DNA from: Bordetella genomosp. 8
GTDB lineage: Bacteria > Pseudomonadota > Gammaproteobacteria > Burkholderiales > Burkholderiaceae_B
Length of the DNA: 64,000 bases
NCBI RefSeq assembly: GCF_002119685.1
Contig: NZ_CP021108.1
Location: 2,418,001-2,482,000, forward strand
Direction of reading: 5' to 3'
Made by a program: the position numbers and the translations under genes. Positions 55,562 through 64,000 of this stretch are shown here, piece after piece (within the stretch, counting starts at the first letter, position 1; each line of letters opens with the position of its first letter). The notes under the pieces are model-generated. The model did not search any database, was not told the origin of the DNA, and was given only the letters and a program-made list of their open reading frames with translations.

Positions 55562-56226
55562 TGCACCATTCCTCCCGCACGCAGGCGCAGCTCGATACGC
55601 CGCAGCAGGAACGTCGTCACGCCGGTCAATATGAAGTAAATCACCGCGATGGCCAGATAGACTTCCAGTGAACGATAGGACACCGAGATGATCTTCTGTC
55701 CTTCGTGCATCACGTCATGGATGGTCAGCAGGGACACCAGCGCCGAATTCTTGATCAGCGCGATGAATTCGTTGCCCAGGGGCGGAATCATGCGCACGAA
55801 TGCCTGCGGCAGCACGACGCTGGTCATGGCCATGCGTCCCGGCATGCCCAGCGACCGCGCCGCTTCCACCTGTCCGCGGTCGATGGACTGGATGGCTCCC
55901 CGCACGATTTCCGATACGTAGGCACCGCTGTAGACGGACAGCCCGATGGTGCCGCAGACGAAGGCCGGCAGCATGATGCCGAACTGCGGCAGCCCGAAGA
56001 ACAGGATGAACAGCTGCACCAGCAGCGGCGTTCCGCGTATGGCGGCCACGTAGGTGGAGCACAGGCCGTAGACGACGCGGCGGCGCGGATCGAGCCGGCC
56101 GATGCCGACCAGCAGCCCGATCACGCAACCGCACAGCAGCGACACGGAGACGATTTCCACCGTGACCGCCGCGCCTCGCACCAGGTCGGGCCAGTTGGCC
56201 CAGACCGGAGAGAAATCCAGATCCAT
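55558..56226 (-). CDS. Polar amino-acid ABC transporter, permease subunit
   Basis: A 222-residue HisM/GlnP-type permease with about five membrane segments and the EAA loop [22 protein letters not shown]. The start [24 protein letters not shown] is typical. Only one permease gene is present, so the channel is probably a homodimer. It overlaps the ATPase gene by 4 bp and follows the binding-protein gene by 8 bp. Confidence 0.93.
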
Positions 56227-56234
56227 TCAGGGCC

Positions 56235-56978
56235 TCAGTTGCTGAACCACTTCTTGACGATGGCGTCGTAGGTGCCATCGGCCTTCAGTTTGGCCAGCGC
56301 CTTGTTCAGACTGGCGGTCAGTTCCGGCTGGTCCTTGCGCACGGCCATGCCATACGCTTCGGTCGTCAGTTGCTCGGGCAGCACCTTCAGGCCGCCGCGG
56401 GTGCGTACGTACTGGTAGGCGGCGGGCAGGCCGGTTACCGCGGCATCGGCGCGGCCGATGGCGACCAGGTTGAACATCTGGTCGTTCTTTTCCACTTCAA
56501 CCAGCTTCACTCCGGGATAGTTGTCCTTCAGGTAGCCGACCGACTTGGTGCCGACCTGCACGGTGACCTGCTTGCCTTCCAGGTCCTTGGGCGTCTTGAT
56601 GGTGTTGTTGTCGGCCTTCACCATCGCAACCAGGCCGCCCGCGTAGTAGGAATCGCCGAAGTCGACGACCTTGCGCCGTTCGTCGGTGATGTAGATCGCC
56701 GATACGGCCATGTCGTAGCGCTTGGCCACCAGCCCGGGGATCAGCCCCTTGAAGTCGATCTGGGTCCATTCGACCTTCTTGCCCATGGCCTTGGCCAGGG
56801 CTTCCGTCAGTTCGATATCGAAGCCGGTCAACTTGCCGTTGTCGACATACTCCATGGGCGGGAAGGTGGCATCCGTGACCACGCGGATCACGTCGTCGGC
56901 ATGGGCGGGGGTGGCGGACCACAGGAGGGGACTCAAGGCGAGCGCGGCTTGCAGGACGCGGCGACGTAGGGCTTTCAT
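56235..56978 (-). CDS. Polar amino-acid ABC transporter, periplasmic binding protein
   Basis: A 247-residue binding protein with a signal peptide ending TPAHAD. Family motifs: VVTDATFPPMEYVDNGKLTGFDIEL, KRYDMAVSAIYITDERRKVVDF, VQVGTKSVGYLK and the C-terminal ADGTYDAIVKKW. It resembles GlnH/HisJ-type proteins; the ligand cannot be read from sequence. It lies 44 bp after the IclR gene, so the regulator may be the first gene of the same transcript. Confidence 0.93.
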   Translation of the reverse strand: MKALRRRVLQAALALSPLLWSATPAHADDVIRVVTDATFPPMEYVDNGKLTGFDIELTEALAKAMGKKVEWTQIDFKGLIPGLVAKRYDMAVSAIYITDERRKVVDFGDSYYAGGLVAMVKADNNTIKTPKDLEGKQVTVQVGTKSVGYLKDNYPGVKLVEVEKNDQMFNLVAIGRADAAVTGLPAAYQYVRTRGGLKVLPEQLTTEAYGMAVRKDQPELTASLNKALAKLKADGTYDAIVKKWFSN

Positions 56979-57022
56979 TCAAGGCTCCTTGGAAATCGGG
57001 ACGCGGACGTCCGGGGAAAAGG

Positions 57023-57766
57023 TCAGGTCAGGTTGAGCAGGCGGGAAACACGTGCGGCGGCTATTACCACCATCTGGGTCAGTTCGTCGGCGCGCGCCAG
57101 GCCCCTCGATGTCGGCGCCATCAGGGTCAGGCAGCCGGCCAGGCGCTGGGCGGGCCCGAAAAGCGGTGCGCTGGCACCCCACACGCCTTCGTCGATTTCG
57201 TTCTGGCTGCATGCGTATCCGGCCTTGCGGATGGCGGCGAGCGTTTCGCGATCGGGCAACTGCGGGTCGGGTGGCTCGCCTTGCCATGCATCGAGCAAGG
57301 CGTCGCGGCGCGCGGCAGGCAGGTGTGCCAGCAGGCATTTCGCCGTGGCGCCTTTGCGCAGGGCGACGCTGCGGCCTTTCTCAAAGGAACAGCGCAGCGC
57401 CTGCGGGCTTTCCAGCATGTCCAGGCAGATGGCGCGGTCGTTCACCGCCACGATCAGGCCCACGCTTTCATTGGACTGGTGGACCAGCCGCTGCATGTCC
57501 ATGCGCGCCATGTGGACCAGGTTGGAACTGGCGTCGAATCCTTGCGCCAGTTGCAGGCCCATGGGACCTGGCGCGTAGCTGCCATCTTCTTCCTGCACGA
57601 AACCCCAGTGCTTCAACCGGGCCAGTTGGCGGTACAGCGAGCTGCGCGGCAAACCGGTGGCATCGGCCAATTGCTGCGCCGTCACGGGACCATTCCACTG
57701 CGCCAGGGTGGCCAGCACCAACAGGACGCGGTCCTGCGAAGCGGGAATGTTCGTGGAGGCATGCAT
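57023..57766 (-). CDS. IclR-family transcriptional regulator (3)
   Basis: A 247-residue regulator: winged helix (QDRVLLVLATLAQ, TAQQLADATGLPRSSLYRQLARLKHWGFV) and an IclR effector domain (GLIVAVNDRAICLDMLES, GRSVALRKGATAKCLLAHLP). ATG 57766 is chosen because the upstream frame is unlike the family. It heads the ABC-hutDFG operon on the same strand and is also divergent from hyuA. It replaces the usual HutC regulator; whether it controls the hut operon, hyu, or both is open. Confidence 0.9.
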   Translation of the reverse strand: MHASTNIPASQDRVLLVLATLAQWNGPVTAQQLADATGLPRSSLYRQLARLKHWGFVQEEDGSYAPGPMGLQLAQGFDASSNLVHMARMDMQRLVHQSNESVGLIVAVNDRAICLDMLESPQALRCSFEKGRSVALRKGATAKCLLAHLPAARRDALLDAWQGEPPDPQLPDRETLAAIRKAGYACSQNEIDEGVWGASAPLFGPAQRLAGCLTLMAPTSRGLARADELTQMVVIAAARVSRLLNLT

Positions 57767-57919
57767 GATGTCGCGAGTATGGGGTAGAGCAGTCCTTCGG
57801 GCCAAGTCGGGATTCCCATGAAATGGGAATGGCCGGCGCGTTTTGCGGGGACTGGGCCCCGATCGTGTCCCATTTTGGCGCATAAGGCCGTGCACAGCGC
57901 ACCGCTATGGCGCAACGCT

Positions 57920-57949
57920 GATAATTTATCGTTTACGACGAAAATTCGT
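57920..57949. promoter_or_regulatory. Paired palindromes in the IclR-hyuA intergenic region
   Basis: GATAATTTATC (57920-57930, a T-N-A type symmetric site) and ACGAAAATTCGT (57938-57949) lie 8 bp apart in the AT-rich part of the 259-bp gap before hyuA. Either could be a LysR- or IclR-type site. The string ATCGTTT between them also occurs upstream of the distal LysR gene near 63981. No confident promoter hexamers were placed. Confidence 0.4.
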
Positions 57950-58025
57950 TCGGTATTTTTCATTGGAATAAATCAATAACGATTCCTATGATCCCTGCAA
58001 CGACAAGGGCTTACAGGAGATCGAA

Positions 58026-60134
58026 GTGGCAGGTTGGGCGATCGGAATAGATATCGGGGGCACGTTCACCGATATCGTGGCGCTGGATTACGGGGCCGCG
58101 GCCTTGCACAGCCTGAAAGTGCTGACGACGCACGGTGATCCCGCCGAGGGCGTCGCCGATGGCGTCAGCCGCATCATTGCCACGTGCGGCATCGCGCCCG
58201 CCGCCGTGACGCGTATCGTTCATGCCACGACGCTGTTCACCAACGCCTTGATCGAGCGCCGCGGTTGCAAGACCGGGCTGCTGGTCACCAGCGGATTCAA
58301 GGACGTGATCGAAATCGGCCATGAGCGCAAGTACGACCTCTACGACCTGCGGATAGAGGCCGCGCCGGCGCTGGTCGAACGCCGTCTGCGGGCCGAGATA
58401 GGTGCCCGCCTGGACGCGCGCGGCGTCGAAGTCGCGCCGGTGGACCCGGACGAGGTGGTGCAGGCCGTGCGCCACTTGGTGGACGAGGGCGTGGAGTCCC
58501 TCGCGGTCTGCCTGCTGCACGCCTATGCCAACGACGCCCACGAGCGGCAGGTCAGGGCCATCCTGCGCGCCGCTTACCCGGATCTGGCCATTACGCTGTC
58601 CAGCGAGGTGGCGCCGGTGGTACGCGAGTTCGAACGCATGTCGACGACCTCGGCGAATGCGTATATCAAGCCGTTGGCGAGCCGCTACCTGGACAGGCTG
58701 CAGCGCCGCCTGCGGGACCTCGGCCTGCACGCGGACATCCTGATGATGCTCTCCAATGGCGGGCTGTCCCATCTGGGGGAGGCCAAACGGATACCTATCG
58801 AACTCCTGGAGTCCGGCCCCGCGGCCGGCGCGATTTCCGCGGCCTGCTATAGCGCACTCGATCGCCAGGCCGATCTGCTGGCCTTCGATATGGGCGGAAC
58901 GACGGCCAAGCTTTGCCTGGTGGAAGACGGCCAGCCTTCGATTTCCTTCGGCTTCGAGGCCGCGCGGCAAAAGCGCTTCGCCGAAGGCAGCGGCCTGCCC
59001 ATACGCATCACCACCATAGACCTGATCGAGATCGGAGCCGGCGGCGGCAGCATCGCCAGCCAGGACGCGCTGGGCTTGTTGAAGGTCGGACCGCACAGCG
59101 CGGGATCCGAGCCGGGACCGGTTTGCTATGGACGCGGCGGTGGCCAGCCCACGGTCACCGATGCCAATCTGCTGCTGGGGTATCTGAATCCCGCGTATTT
59201 CGCTGGGGGCACGATGTCCATCGACGCGGAACTGTCCGGCCGCGCGATCGATGCACTGGGCAAGGAACTCGGACACCGGGCCATCGACGTCGCGTGGGGC
59301 ATACACGACATCGTTGCCGAGAACATGGCCGGCGCGGCACGTGTACACGTCGCGGAACGCGGTCGCGATCCGCGCGATTTCGTGCTGCTCTGCACGGGCG
59401 GAGGCGGGCCGCTGCACTCCTACTACGTCGCGCAGAAGATAGGCGTCCGTACGATCATCTGCCCGCCAGCGGCAGGCGTTGCCTCGGCCTACGGCCTGCT
59501 GGTCGCGCCCGCCCGCGCCGACCGGTCCCGCACGGTCAACGTGCGGCCCGCATCGGACAGCCTGGACGATCTGGAACGCGCCTATGCGCAGCTGGAGCAC
59601 AACGCGACCGAGTCCTTGCGCCCCTTGGATTCGGCCTTCGGGCCGGTGTCCGTGCATCGCAGCGCCGATGGCCGTTTTGCCGGACAGGGCTTCAGCTTGA
59701 CGGTGGATCTTCCCGCCGGGCCGTACGCGGGCACCGGGGCCGCTGACAGCGATACGGTACGCCTGCGGCTGGTGGAGGCATTCGAATCCGGTTATCGCGA
59801 AAAATTCGGGCGCACGCCGCCGGACGTGCCGATCGAATTGCTCAATCTGCGGGTCAGCGCCACGGCGCCGCCGCGCCAACAGTTGGCGCATGCCGATATG
59901 GAAACCGGAGCGGATATCCAGCCGGTCAGCCGACGCGATGTCTACTTCCGCGAATCGGGCGGTTTCGTCGAGACCCCCGTCTATAAGCGGGACACCCTGC
60001 ATCCCGGCTTCGATCGAAGCGGCCCCATGCTGATCGAGGACGATGGGTCTACCTTGGTCGTGGGCCCACGTGGCCATGTCCGCCAGCTTCCCAGCGGCAA
60101 TTTGATCGTCACGATACAGGAGCAGCAGGCATGA
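58026..60134 (+). CDS. Hydantoinase/oxoprolinase family protein, subunit A (HyuA-type)
   Basis: A 702-residue protein with a GTG start and a GGAGA site. It begins with the ATPase motif GIDIGGTFTDIVALD and continues with HATTLFTNALIERRG, MLSNGGLSH, LESGPAAGA, AFDMGGTTAKLCLV and PICYGRGG-like PVCYGRGGGQPTVTDANLLLGYL, the HyuA/5-oxoprolinase/acetophenone-carboxylase alpha set. Such enzymes use ATP to activate a cyclic amide, hydantoin or ketone. It overlaps subunit B by 4 bp (ATGA). The precise substrate is unknown. Confidence 0.92.
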   Translation: MAGWAIGIDIGGTFTDIVALDYGAAALHSLKVLTTHGDPAEGVADGVSRIIATCGIAPAAVTRIVHATTLFTNALIERRGCKTGLLVTSGFKDVIEIGHERKYDLYDLRIEAAPALVERRLRAEIGARLDARGVEVAPVDPDEVVQAVRHLVDEGVESLAVCLLHAYANDAHERQVRAILRAAYPDLAITLSSEVAPVVREFERMSTTSANAYIKPLASRYLDRLQRRLRDLGLHADILMMLSNGGLSHLGEAKRIPIELLESGPAAGAISAACYSALDRQADLLAFDMGGTTAKLCLVEDGQPSISFGFEAARQKRFAEGSGLPIRITTIDLIEIGAGGGSIASQDALGLLKVGPHSAGSEPGPVCYGRGGGQPTVTDANLLLGYLNPAYFAGGTMSIDAELSGRAIDALGKELGHRAIDVAWGIHDIVAENMAGAARVHVAERGRDPRDFVLLCTGGGGPLHSYYVAQKIGVRTIICPPAAGVASAYGLLVAPARADRSRTVNVRPASDSLDDLERAYAQLEHNATESLRPLDSAFGPVSVHRSADGRFAGQGFSLTVDLPAGPYAGTGAADSDTVRLRLVEAFESGYREKFGRTPPDVPIELLNLRVSATAPPRQQLAHADMETGADIQPVSRRDVYFRESGGFVETPVYKRDTLHPGFDRSGPMLIEDDGSTLVVGPRGHVRQLPSGNLIVTIQEQQA

Positions 60135-61807
60135 AGAGCAGCGGCATGAACGATAACGACGACATGGGCCACGCCTCAGCCGGCCGCGCCTCAGCCGGCC
60201 ACGCCGAATCAGCGGATCCTATTTTTCTGGAGGTTTTCTGGACACGGATCCGGTCGGTGGTGAACGAGGCCGCCAAGCTCATCGTGCGCACCTCCTTTTC
60301 CACGCTATCCACCGAGGCCAACGATTTTGCCGTCGTGCTGACCGATTCCGCCGGGCGCGCCCTGGCGGAGAACAGCGGCAGCATTCCGTCTTTCATAGGC
60401 ACCCTGCCACGCACCGTGCAGGCGACGATCGAACGCTTCGGCACGCGGGAGATGCGCGATGGCGATGTGTACATCACCAATAACCCGTGGATAGGAACCG
60501 GCCATTTGAACGACGTGAGCCTGGTCAAGCCCGTCTTTCATGGCGGCGCGCTGGTCGGCTTCGCGGCCACCGCGGCGCACGTGCCGGACATCGGCGGCAA
60601 GATCCGCTCCGTCGATGCGCGCGAACTGTTCGAGGAGGGGTTTCACATTCCATTGATGCGGCTGTTGCGAGATGGCCAGGCCGACGAGACGCTGCTGTCC
60701 CTGATCCGTACCAATGTGCGTACGCCGCAGCAGACAGTGGGGGATATCTGGTCGCAAGTAGGCGCGGTGGAGCTGATCGGCGGGCGCCTGGGCGCAATCC
60801 TGGACGAATACCGCCTGGCCGGTATCGACGAACTGGCGCAGGCATTGTTCCGGCGCAGTGAAATCGCCATGCGCCGCGCCATACGGGCCCTGCCGAACGG
60901 CGAGTACCACTACTCGATGGAGACGGATGGCTTCGAGAACCGCTTCCAGTATCAGGTCAAGGTCCGCGTGGGCGATGAAGACATCGAATGCGACTTCACC
61001 GGTACGTCGGCGCAGCAGCCGCGCGGCATCAATTGCGTTCTGGCATACACGAGCGCGATGACGGTGTACGCAATCAAGAGCCTGCTGCTGCCGGAGCTGT
61101 CCAATAATGACGGCCTGTTCCGGCCGATCAAGATCACGGCGCCGGAAGGCAGCATCCTGAATCCGCGCATGCCCGCGCCGGTAGGCGGCCGTGCGTGCAC
61201 GGGACACTATGTGCCGACGGTCATCTTCGGTGCCCTGTACGGAATCCTGCCGCACAAGGTCATGGCCGGCGTAGGTTCGCCGCTGTGGATCGCCAACCTG
61301 AGCGGTACGCGCGAAGACGGAAGGCCTTTTGCGACGGTGCTCTTCTATAACGGCGGCATGGGCGGCACCGAGGGCAAGGACGGCGCATCCGTCATGTCCT
61401 GGCCCAGCAATATCTCGGCCACGCCCATTGAAGTCGCGGAGCGCGAGGCACCCCTGTTTTTCAAGTACAAGCGGCTGCGGCCCGACTCGGGTGGTCAGGG
61501 CGCATGGCGTGGCGGCCTGGGGCAGGAGATCTGCTTCGTCAGCCGGCATCACGCGCCACTGTCCGTCGTCTTCCTGACCGAACGCCTGCGTGTCGCCGCG
61601 CCTGGCCTCGGGGGCGGTGGCGACGGCGCGTTGGGCCAGGTCATGATCAACGGCGAAGTCATCAACAGCCGGCGGCCGCATGTGCTGCACCCCGGCGATG
61701 AGGTGATATTGCGCACGCCCGGCGGCGGCGGCTACGGCGACGCCGCGCGGCGGGATGCGGCGGCAAGGACAAGGGATATCGCGCAGGGCTATATCTCGGC
61801 AAGCTGA
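60131..61807 (+). CDS. Hydantoinase/oxoprolinase family protein, subunit B (HyuB-type)
   Basis: A 558-residue partner of the preceding subunit. Motifs: TSFSTLSTEANDFAVVLTDSAGRALAEN, VYITNNPWIGTGHLNDV, HVPDIGGKI, CDFTGTSAQQPRGINCVLAYT and RTPGGGGYGDA at the end. The N-terminal 30 residues contain a short duplicated Ala-Ser-Ala-Gly unit from a 15-bp DNA repeat (60170-60205) and may start later. With HyuA it would form the active ATP-dependent cyclic-amide hydrolase or carboxylase. A Bug gene follows after 81 bp. Confidence 0.92.
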   Translation: MKSSGMNDNDDMGHASAGRASAGHAESADPIFLEVFWTRIRSVVNEAAKLIVRTSFSTLSTEANDFAVVLTDSAGRALAENSGSIPSFIGTLPRTVQATIERFGTREMRDGDVYITNNPWIGTGHLNDVSLVKPVFHGGALVGFAATAAHVPDIGGKIRSVDARELFEEGFHIPLMRLLRDGQADETLLSLIRTNVRTPQQTVGDIWSQVGAVELIGGRLGAILDEYRLAGIDELAQALFRRSEIAMRRAIRALPNGEYHYSMETDGFENRFQYQVKVRVGDEDIECDFTGTSAQQPRGINCVLAYTSAMTVYAIKSLLLPELSNNDGLFRPIKITAPEGSILNPRMPAPVGGRACTGHYVPTVIFGALYGILPHKVMAGVGSPLWIANLSGTREDGRPFATVLFYNGGMGGTEGKDGASVMSWPSNISATPIEVAEREAPLFFKYKRLRPDSGGQGAWRGGLGQEICFVSRHHAPLSVVFLTERLRVAAPGLGGGGDGALGQVMINGEVINSRRPHVLHPGDEVILRTPGGGGYGDAARRDAAARTRDIAQGYISAS

Positions 61808-61888
61808 GTCCATCCGGCGGTCGCCATGCCGCCACGGACCCGGCATATCAACCAGGCCGCTCAAGCGGTCGATACAAGGGAAAAGCAC

Positions 61889-62869
61889 ATGAAGACAGCG
61901 TTGAAATGGCGCATGGGCGCCATGTCCTTAATGGCGGCATTGATGTCGCCGGCCACCTGGGCCGCGCCTGCCTATCCGGTCAAGCCGATCCGTTTGATCG
62001 TTCCTTATCCGGCGGGCGGATCGACCGACGTCCTGGCGCGCATGCTCGGCCAGAAGGTCGGCGAAACGCTGGGCCAGACCGTGATCGTGGAGAACCGTCC
62101 GGGCGCGAGCGGCAATATCGGCGCGTCCTTCGTGGCGAAGTCCGAGCCCGATGGCTATACCCTGTTTCTAGGCACATCCACGGCGCTGTCCGTCAATCAA
62201 AGCCTGTACAAATCGCTGCCCTACGATCCACAGAAGGACTTCGCGCCCATCGTCCTGGCGACCATGCTGCCCAGCCTGGTGGTGACGAACGACAAGGTCC
62301 CTGTCAAGACGGTGCAGGAGCTGACCGAGTGGCTCAAAGGGCCTGGCCGCGGCGCCAGCTATGCCTCGTCCGGCGCCGGAACGCCAGCCCATCTCGGCGG
62401 CGAACTCTACAAATGGCTGACCGGCACGCATGCGACGCACGTGCCCTACAAGGGCGGGGCGCCCGCGTTGACGGACCTGGTGGGTGGCCAGACCGCCTAC
62501 ATGTTCGCCATCCTGCCGGAATCCATGCCGCTGGTAAAAACCGGCCAGTTGCGTGCACTGGCGGTGACGACCGCCAAACGCTTGCCGGCCTATCCGGATA
62601 TCCCGACCGTGGCCGAATCGGGCGTGCCGGGTTATGAGCTGATCGGCTGGTACGGTTTCCTGGCGCCCGCGCGCACGCCTCCCGCGATCATCGACACGCT
62701 GAACAAAGCCTTCAACAAGGCTTTGGATGAGCCCGACACGCGCAAGAAGTTGCAGGACCTGGGCTTCGAGGTGGCGGGCGGCCCGCCTCAGGCCTTGAGC
62801 GACCTGATGCGTAGCGAAACCTCGAAATGGAAGCAGGTGATCGACAAGGCCGACATCAAGCTGGAGTAG
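61889..62869 (+). CDS. Bug/TctC-family periplasmic solute-binding protein (5 of 5)
   Basis: A 326-residue exported protein; ATG 61889 follows AAGGGAAAAG, and the longer frame from 61826 is rejected. The signal peptide ends TWAAP. Signatures are VKPIRLIVPYPAGGSTDVLARM, ENRPGASGNIGASFVAKSEPDGYTL and YASSGAGTPAHLGGELY. It is the third gene of the hyuAB operon and probably binds the compound those enzymes process. Its last 14 bp overlap the convergent LysR gene. Confidence 0.93.
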   Translation: MKTALKWRMGAMSLMAALMSPATWAAPAYPVKPIRLIVPYPAGGSTDVLARMLGQKVGETLGQTVIVENRPGASGNIGASFVAKSEPDGYTLFLGTSTALSVNQSLYKSLPYDPQKDFAPIVLATMLPSLVVTNDKVPVKTVQELTEWLKGPGRGASYASSGAGTPAHLGGELYKWLTGTHATHVPYKGGAPALTDLVGGQTAYMFAILPESMPLVKTGQLRALAVTTAKRLPAYPDIPTVAESGVPGYELIGWYGFLAPARTPPAIIDTLNKAFNKALDEPDTRKKLQDLGFEVAGGPPQALSDLMRSETSKWKQVIDKADIKLE

Positions 62870-63860
62870 CCATCGAGCTGCGCCGGCGTTGGCCCTTGGC
62901 CGGCGCCGGCTTTTCTCGTTGTGCCTTGCCTGGAAGCGCGCTCACACCGGGCGGCAGGGGCCGTTCGTCGATGGCCCGGCGCATGAATTCCAGCAGGCGG
63001 GTGGAGCTGGGCGACAGGGCCCGCAGCTTGCGGCTGATCAGGCAGATCTCGCGCGAGAGCCGAGGTCCGATGACTTCGCGGAAAACGAAAGGCGCGAACT
63101 GCCCCATGCCGGCCGCCAGCGCGGGAATGATGGCATAGCTGGCCCCCAGCCGCAGCACCGCGTGTAGCGATGTGGTGCTGGAGATCTCGTCCCGCACGCC
63201 GGAGAACATATCCTGGCGTTGTACGTTTTCCCGAAGAAAGGCGCCGATGCCCGTGTCCGAGGAAAAGCTGACATAGTCGGCGGGATCGAGATCCGACCAG
63301 CGCAGCGGCTTGCGGCTGGCGCCATAGCGATGCCGTGCGTCGCACACCACGCCATAGCGGTCCTCGAGTAAAGGGGTATAGACCAGGTCGTCGTGCCCGC
63401 GGTGCCGGCTCGTCACGGCGAAATCCAGGTCTCCGCCAGCCACCATGGTCTCCACCAGTTCAGCACCGGCGTCACGCAATGAGATCGTCGTATCGGGGTA
63501 TTCCTGCTTGAAGGCATGGGCGGCGTCGGCCAGGAAGTGCTCGATGACCGAGGCCGCCGCCGCGATGCGGATGTGGCCCTGGCGCCCCTGCGAGAATGCC
63601 TGCAAATCGCTCAGCGCGCCGTCGAAGTGGCTGAGTATTTTTTCCGCTTCCACTTTGAAGCGCACGGCTTCGTTGGTCATGGCGACGCGGCGCGTGCTGC
63701 GATCGAACAGCTTCACGCCTATGGTTTCCTCGAACTGCTGGATGGTGGCGGTCAAGGACGACTGGGTAAGGAACAGGCGCGACGCCGCCACCGTGAACGA
63801 GCCCGCATCCGCCACCGCCACGAAACATCGCAGGTGTCGCAGGGAAATATTGCGCAGCAT
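62856..63860 (-). CDS. LysR-type transcriptional regulator (hyu operon)
   Basis: A 334-residue LysR protein. ATG 63860 (LRNISLRHLRCFVAVADAGSF) has an AGGAAG site. The winged helix TVAASRLFLTQSSLTATIQQFEETIG is followed by the effector domain from about residue 90. It converges on the hyuAB-Bug operon, overlapping its last gene by 14 bp, and is its likely regulator. A charged C-terminal tail (KAQREKPAPAKGQRRRS) extends past the normal domain end and lies in the overlap region. Confidence 0.92.
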   Translation of the reverse strand: MLRNISLRHLRCFVAVADAGSFTVAASRLFLTQSSLTATIQQFEETIGVKLFDRSTRRVAMTNEAVRFKVEAEKILSHFDGALSDLQAFSQGRQGHIRIAAAASVIEHFLADAAHAFKQEYPDTTISLRDAGAELVETMVAGGDLDFAVTSRHRGHDDLVYTPLLEDRYGVVCDARHRYGASRKPLRWSDLDPADYVSFSSDTGIGAFLRENVQRQDMFSGVRDEISSTTSLHAVLRLGASYAIIPALAAGMGQFAPFVFREVIGPRLSREICLISRKLRALSPSSTRLLEFMRRAIDERPLPPGVSALPGKAQREKPAPAKGQRRRSSMATPA

Positions 63861-64000
63861 CTCGTTCTTCCTTTGCGTGCGATCGTAGGAGCCCTTGCAG
63901 GCGGCCTCGGCGTTGTCCACACGCATATCGGGCTGCGTGGATCATATATTGGTGAAAACGAATAAACAATAAAAACTAATCGTTTGTTGTGAAGAAATCG
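63861..64000. other. Upstream region of the LysR gene, AT-rich at the window edge
   Basis: The last 60 bases are markedly AT-rich (CATATATTGG, then AATAAACAATAAAAACTAATCG) and probably hold the LysR promoter and an autoregulatory or divergent site. No gene is visible. The sequence ends before any neighbour can be judged. Confidence 0.5.

Overview
This 64 kb window is a high-GC, densely packed chromosomal segment. It carries five Bug/TctC-type periplasmic solute-binding proteins, each beside a catabolic operon or its regulator. With the hydroxamate-siderophore genes, phosphoenolpyruvate carboxylase and many IclR/LysR regulators, this points to a betaproteobacterium of the Alcaligenaceae, most like Bordetella or Achromobacter. 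That assignment comes from gene families and style only; there is no rRNA here. I saw no tRNA, rRNA, CRISPR array, transposase, integrase or phage gene.

Region 1 (1-21,114), peptide siderophore locus. A nonribosomal peptide synthetase (NRPS) enters from the left edge and reads A(partial)-T-E / C-A-T / C-A-T-TE. The binding-pocket residues I extracted predict Thr (epimerised to D), then Ser, then an uncertain residue with a probably cationic side chain. Facing it on the minus strand is a run of genes: FhuF-like ferric reductase, hydroxamate acetyltransferase, ornithine/lysine N-monooxygenase, diaminobutyrate-type aminotransferase, TonB-dependent receptor, esterase. A PvdE-like exporter and an Sfp-type phosphopantetheinyl transferase complete the set. 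Product: an acylated-hydroxamate peptide siderophore whose N-terminal part is encoded outside the window.

Region 2 (21,238-27,490). A minus-strand operon of Bug protein, M81/MlrC-like metallopeptidase, DSD1-like PLP enzyme (D-threonine aldolase/D-serine dehydratase fold) and oxalate/formate-type MFS transporter, with a divergent LysR regulator.

Region 3 (27,580-33,960). A PhoX-family phosphatase with a candidate PhoB box, a Bug protein, a small VOC protein and ppc.

Region 4 (33,923-43,168). An IclR regulator divergent from a Bug protein and two tandem paralogous alpha/beta hydrolases; then a PAS-containing chemotaxis receptor, an unrecognised protein with a PD-(D/E)XK-like segment, a PhnB-like VOC protein, a 15-bp tandem repeat and a DeoR regulator.

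Region 5 (43,316-51,777). A phospholipase C preceded by a small Asp-rich lipoprotein, with a candidate PhoB box and a perfect 11-bp hairpin upstream. Next come a Bug protein, a Baeyer-Villiger monooxygenase, an SDR dehydrogenase, an IclR regulator and an HSL-type esterase. Together these could turn an alcohol or ketone into an ester and hydrolyse it. The Bug and esterase promoters share a 14-bp element placed identically over the -10 box.

Region 6 (51,854-57,766). A minus-strand operon of IclR regulator, polar amino-acid ABC transporter, HutD, HutF and HutG: the last two steps of histidine degradation without hutH, hutU or hutI.

Region 7 (58,026-63,860). HyuA/HyuB-type hydantoinase/oxoprolinase subunits, a Bug protein and a convergent LysR regulator.

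Most start codons were chosen by ribosome-binding site or family N-terminus, and many differ from the longest reading frame. GTG or TTG starts are noted where used.
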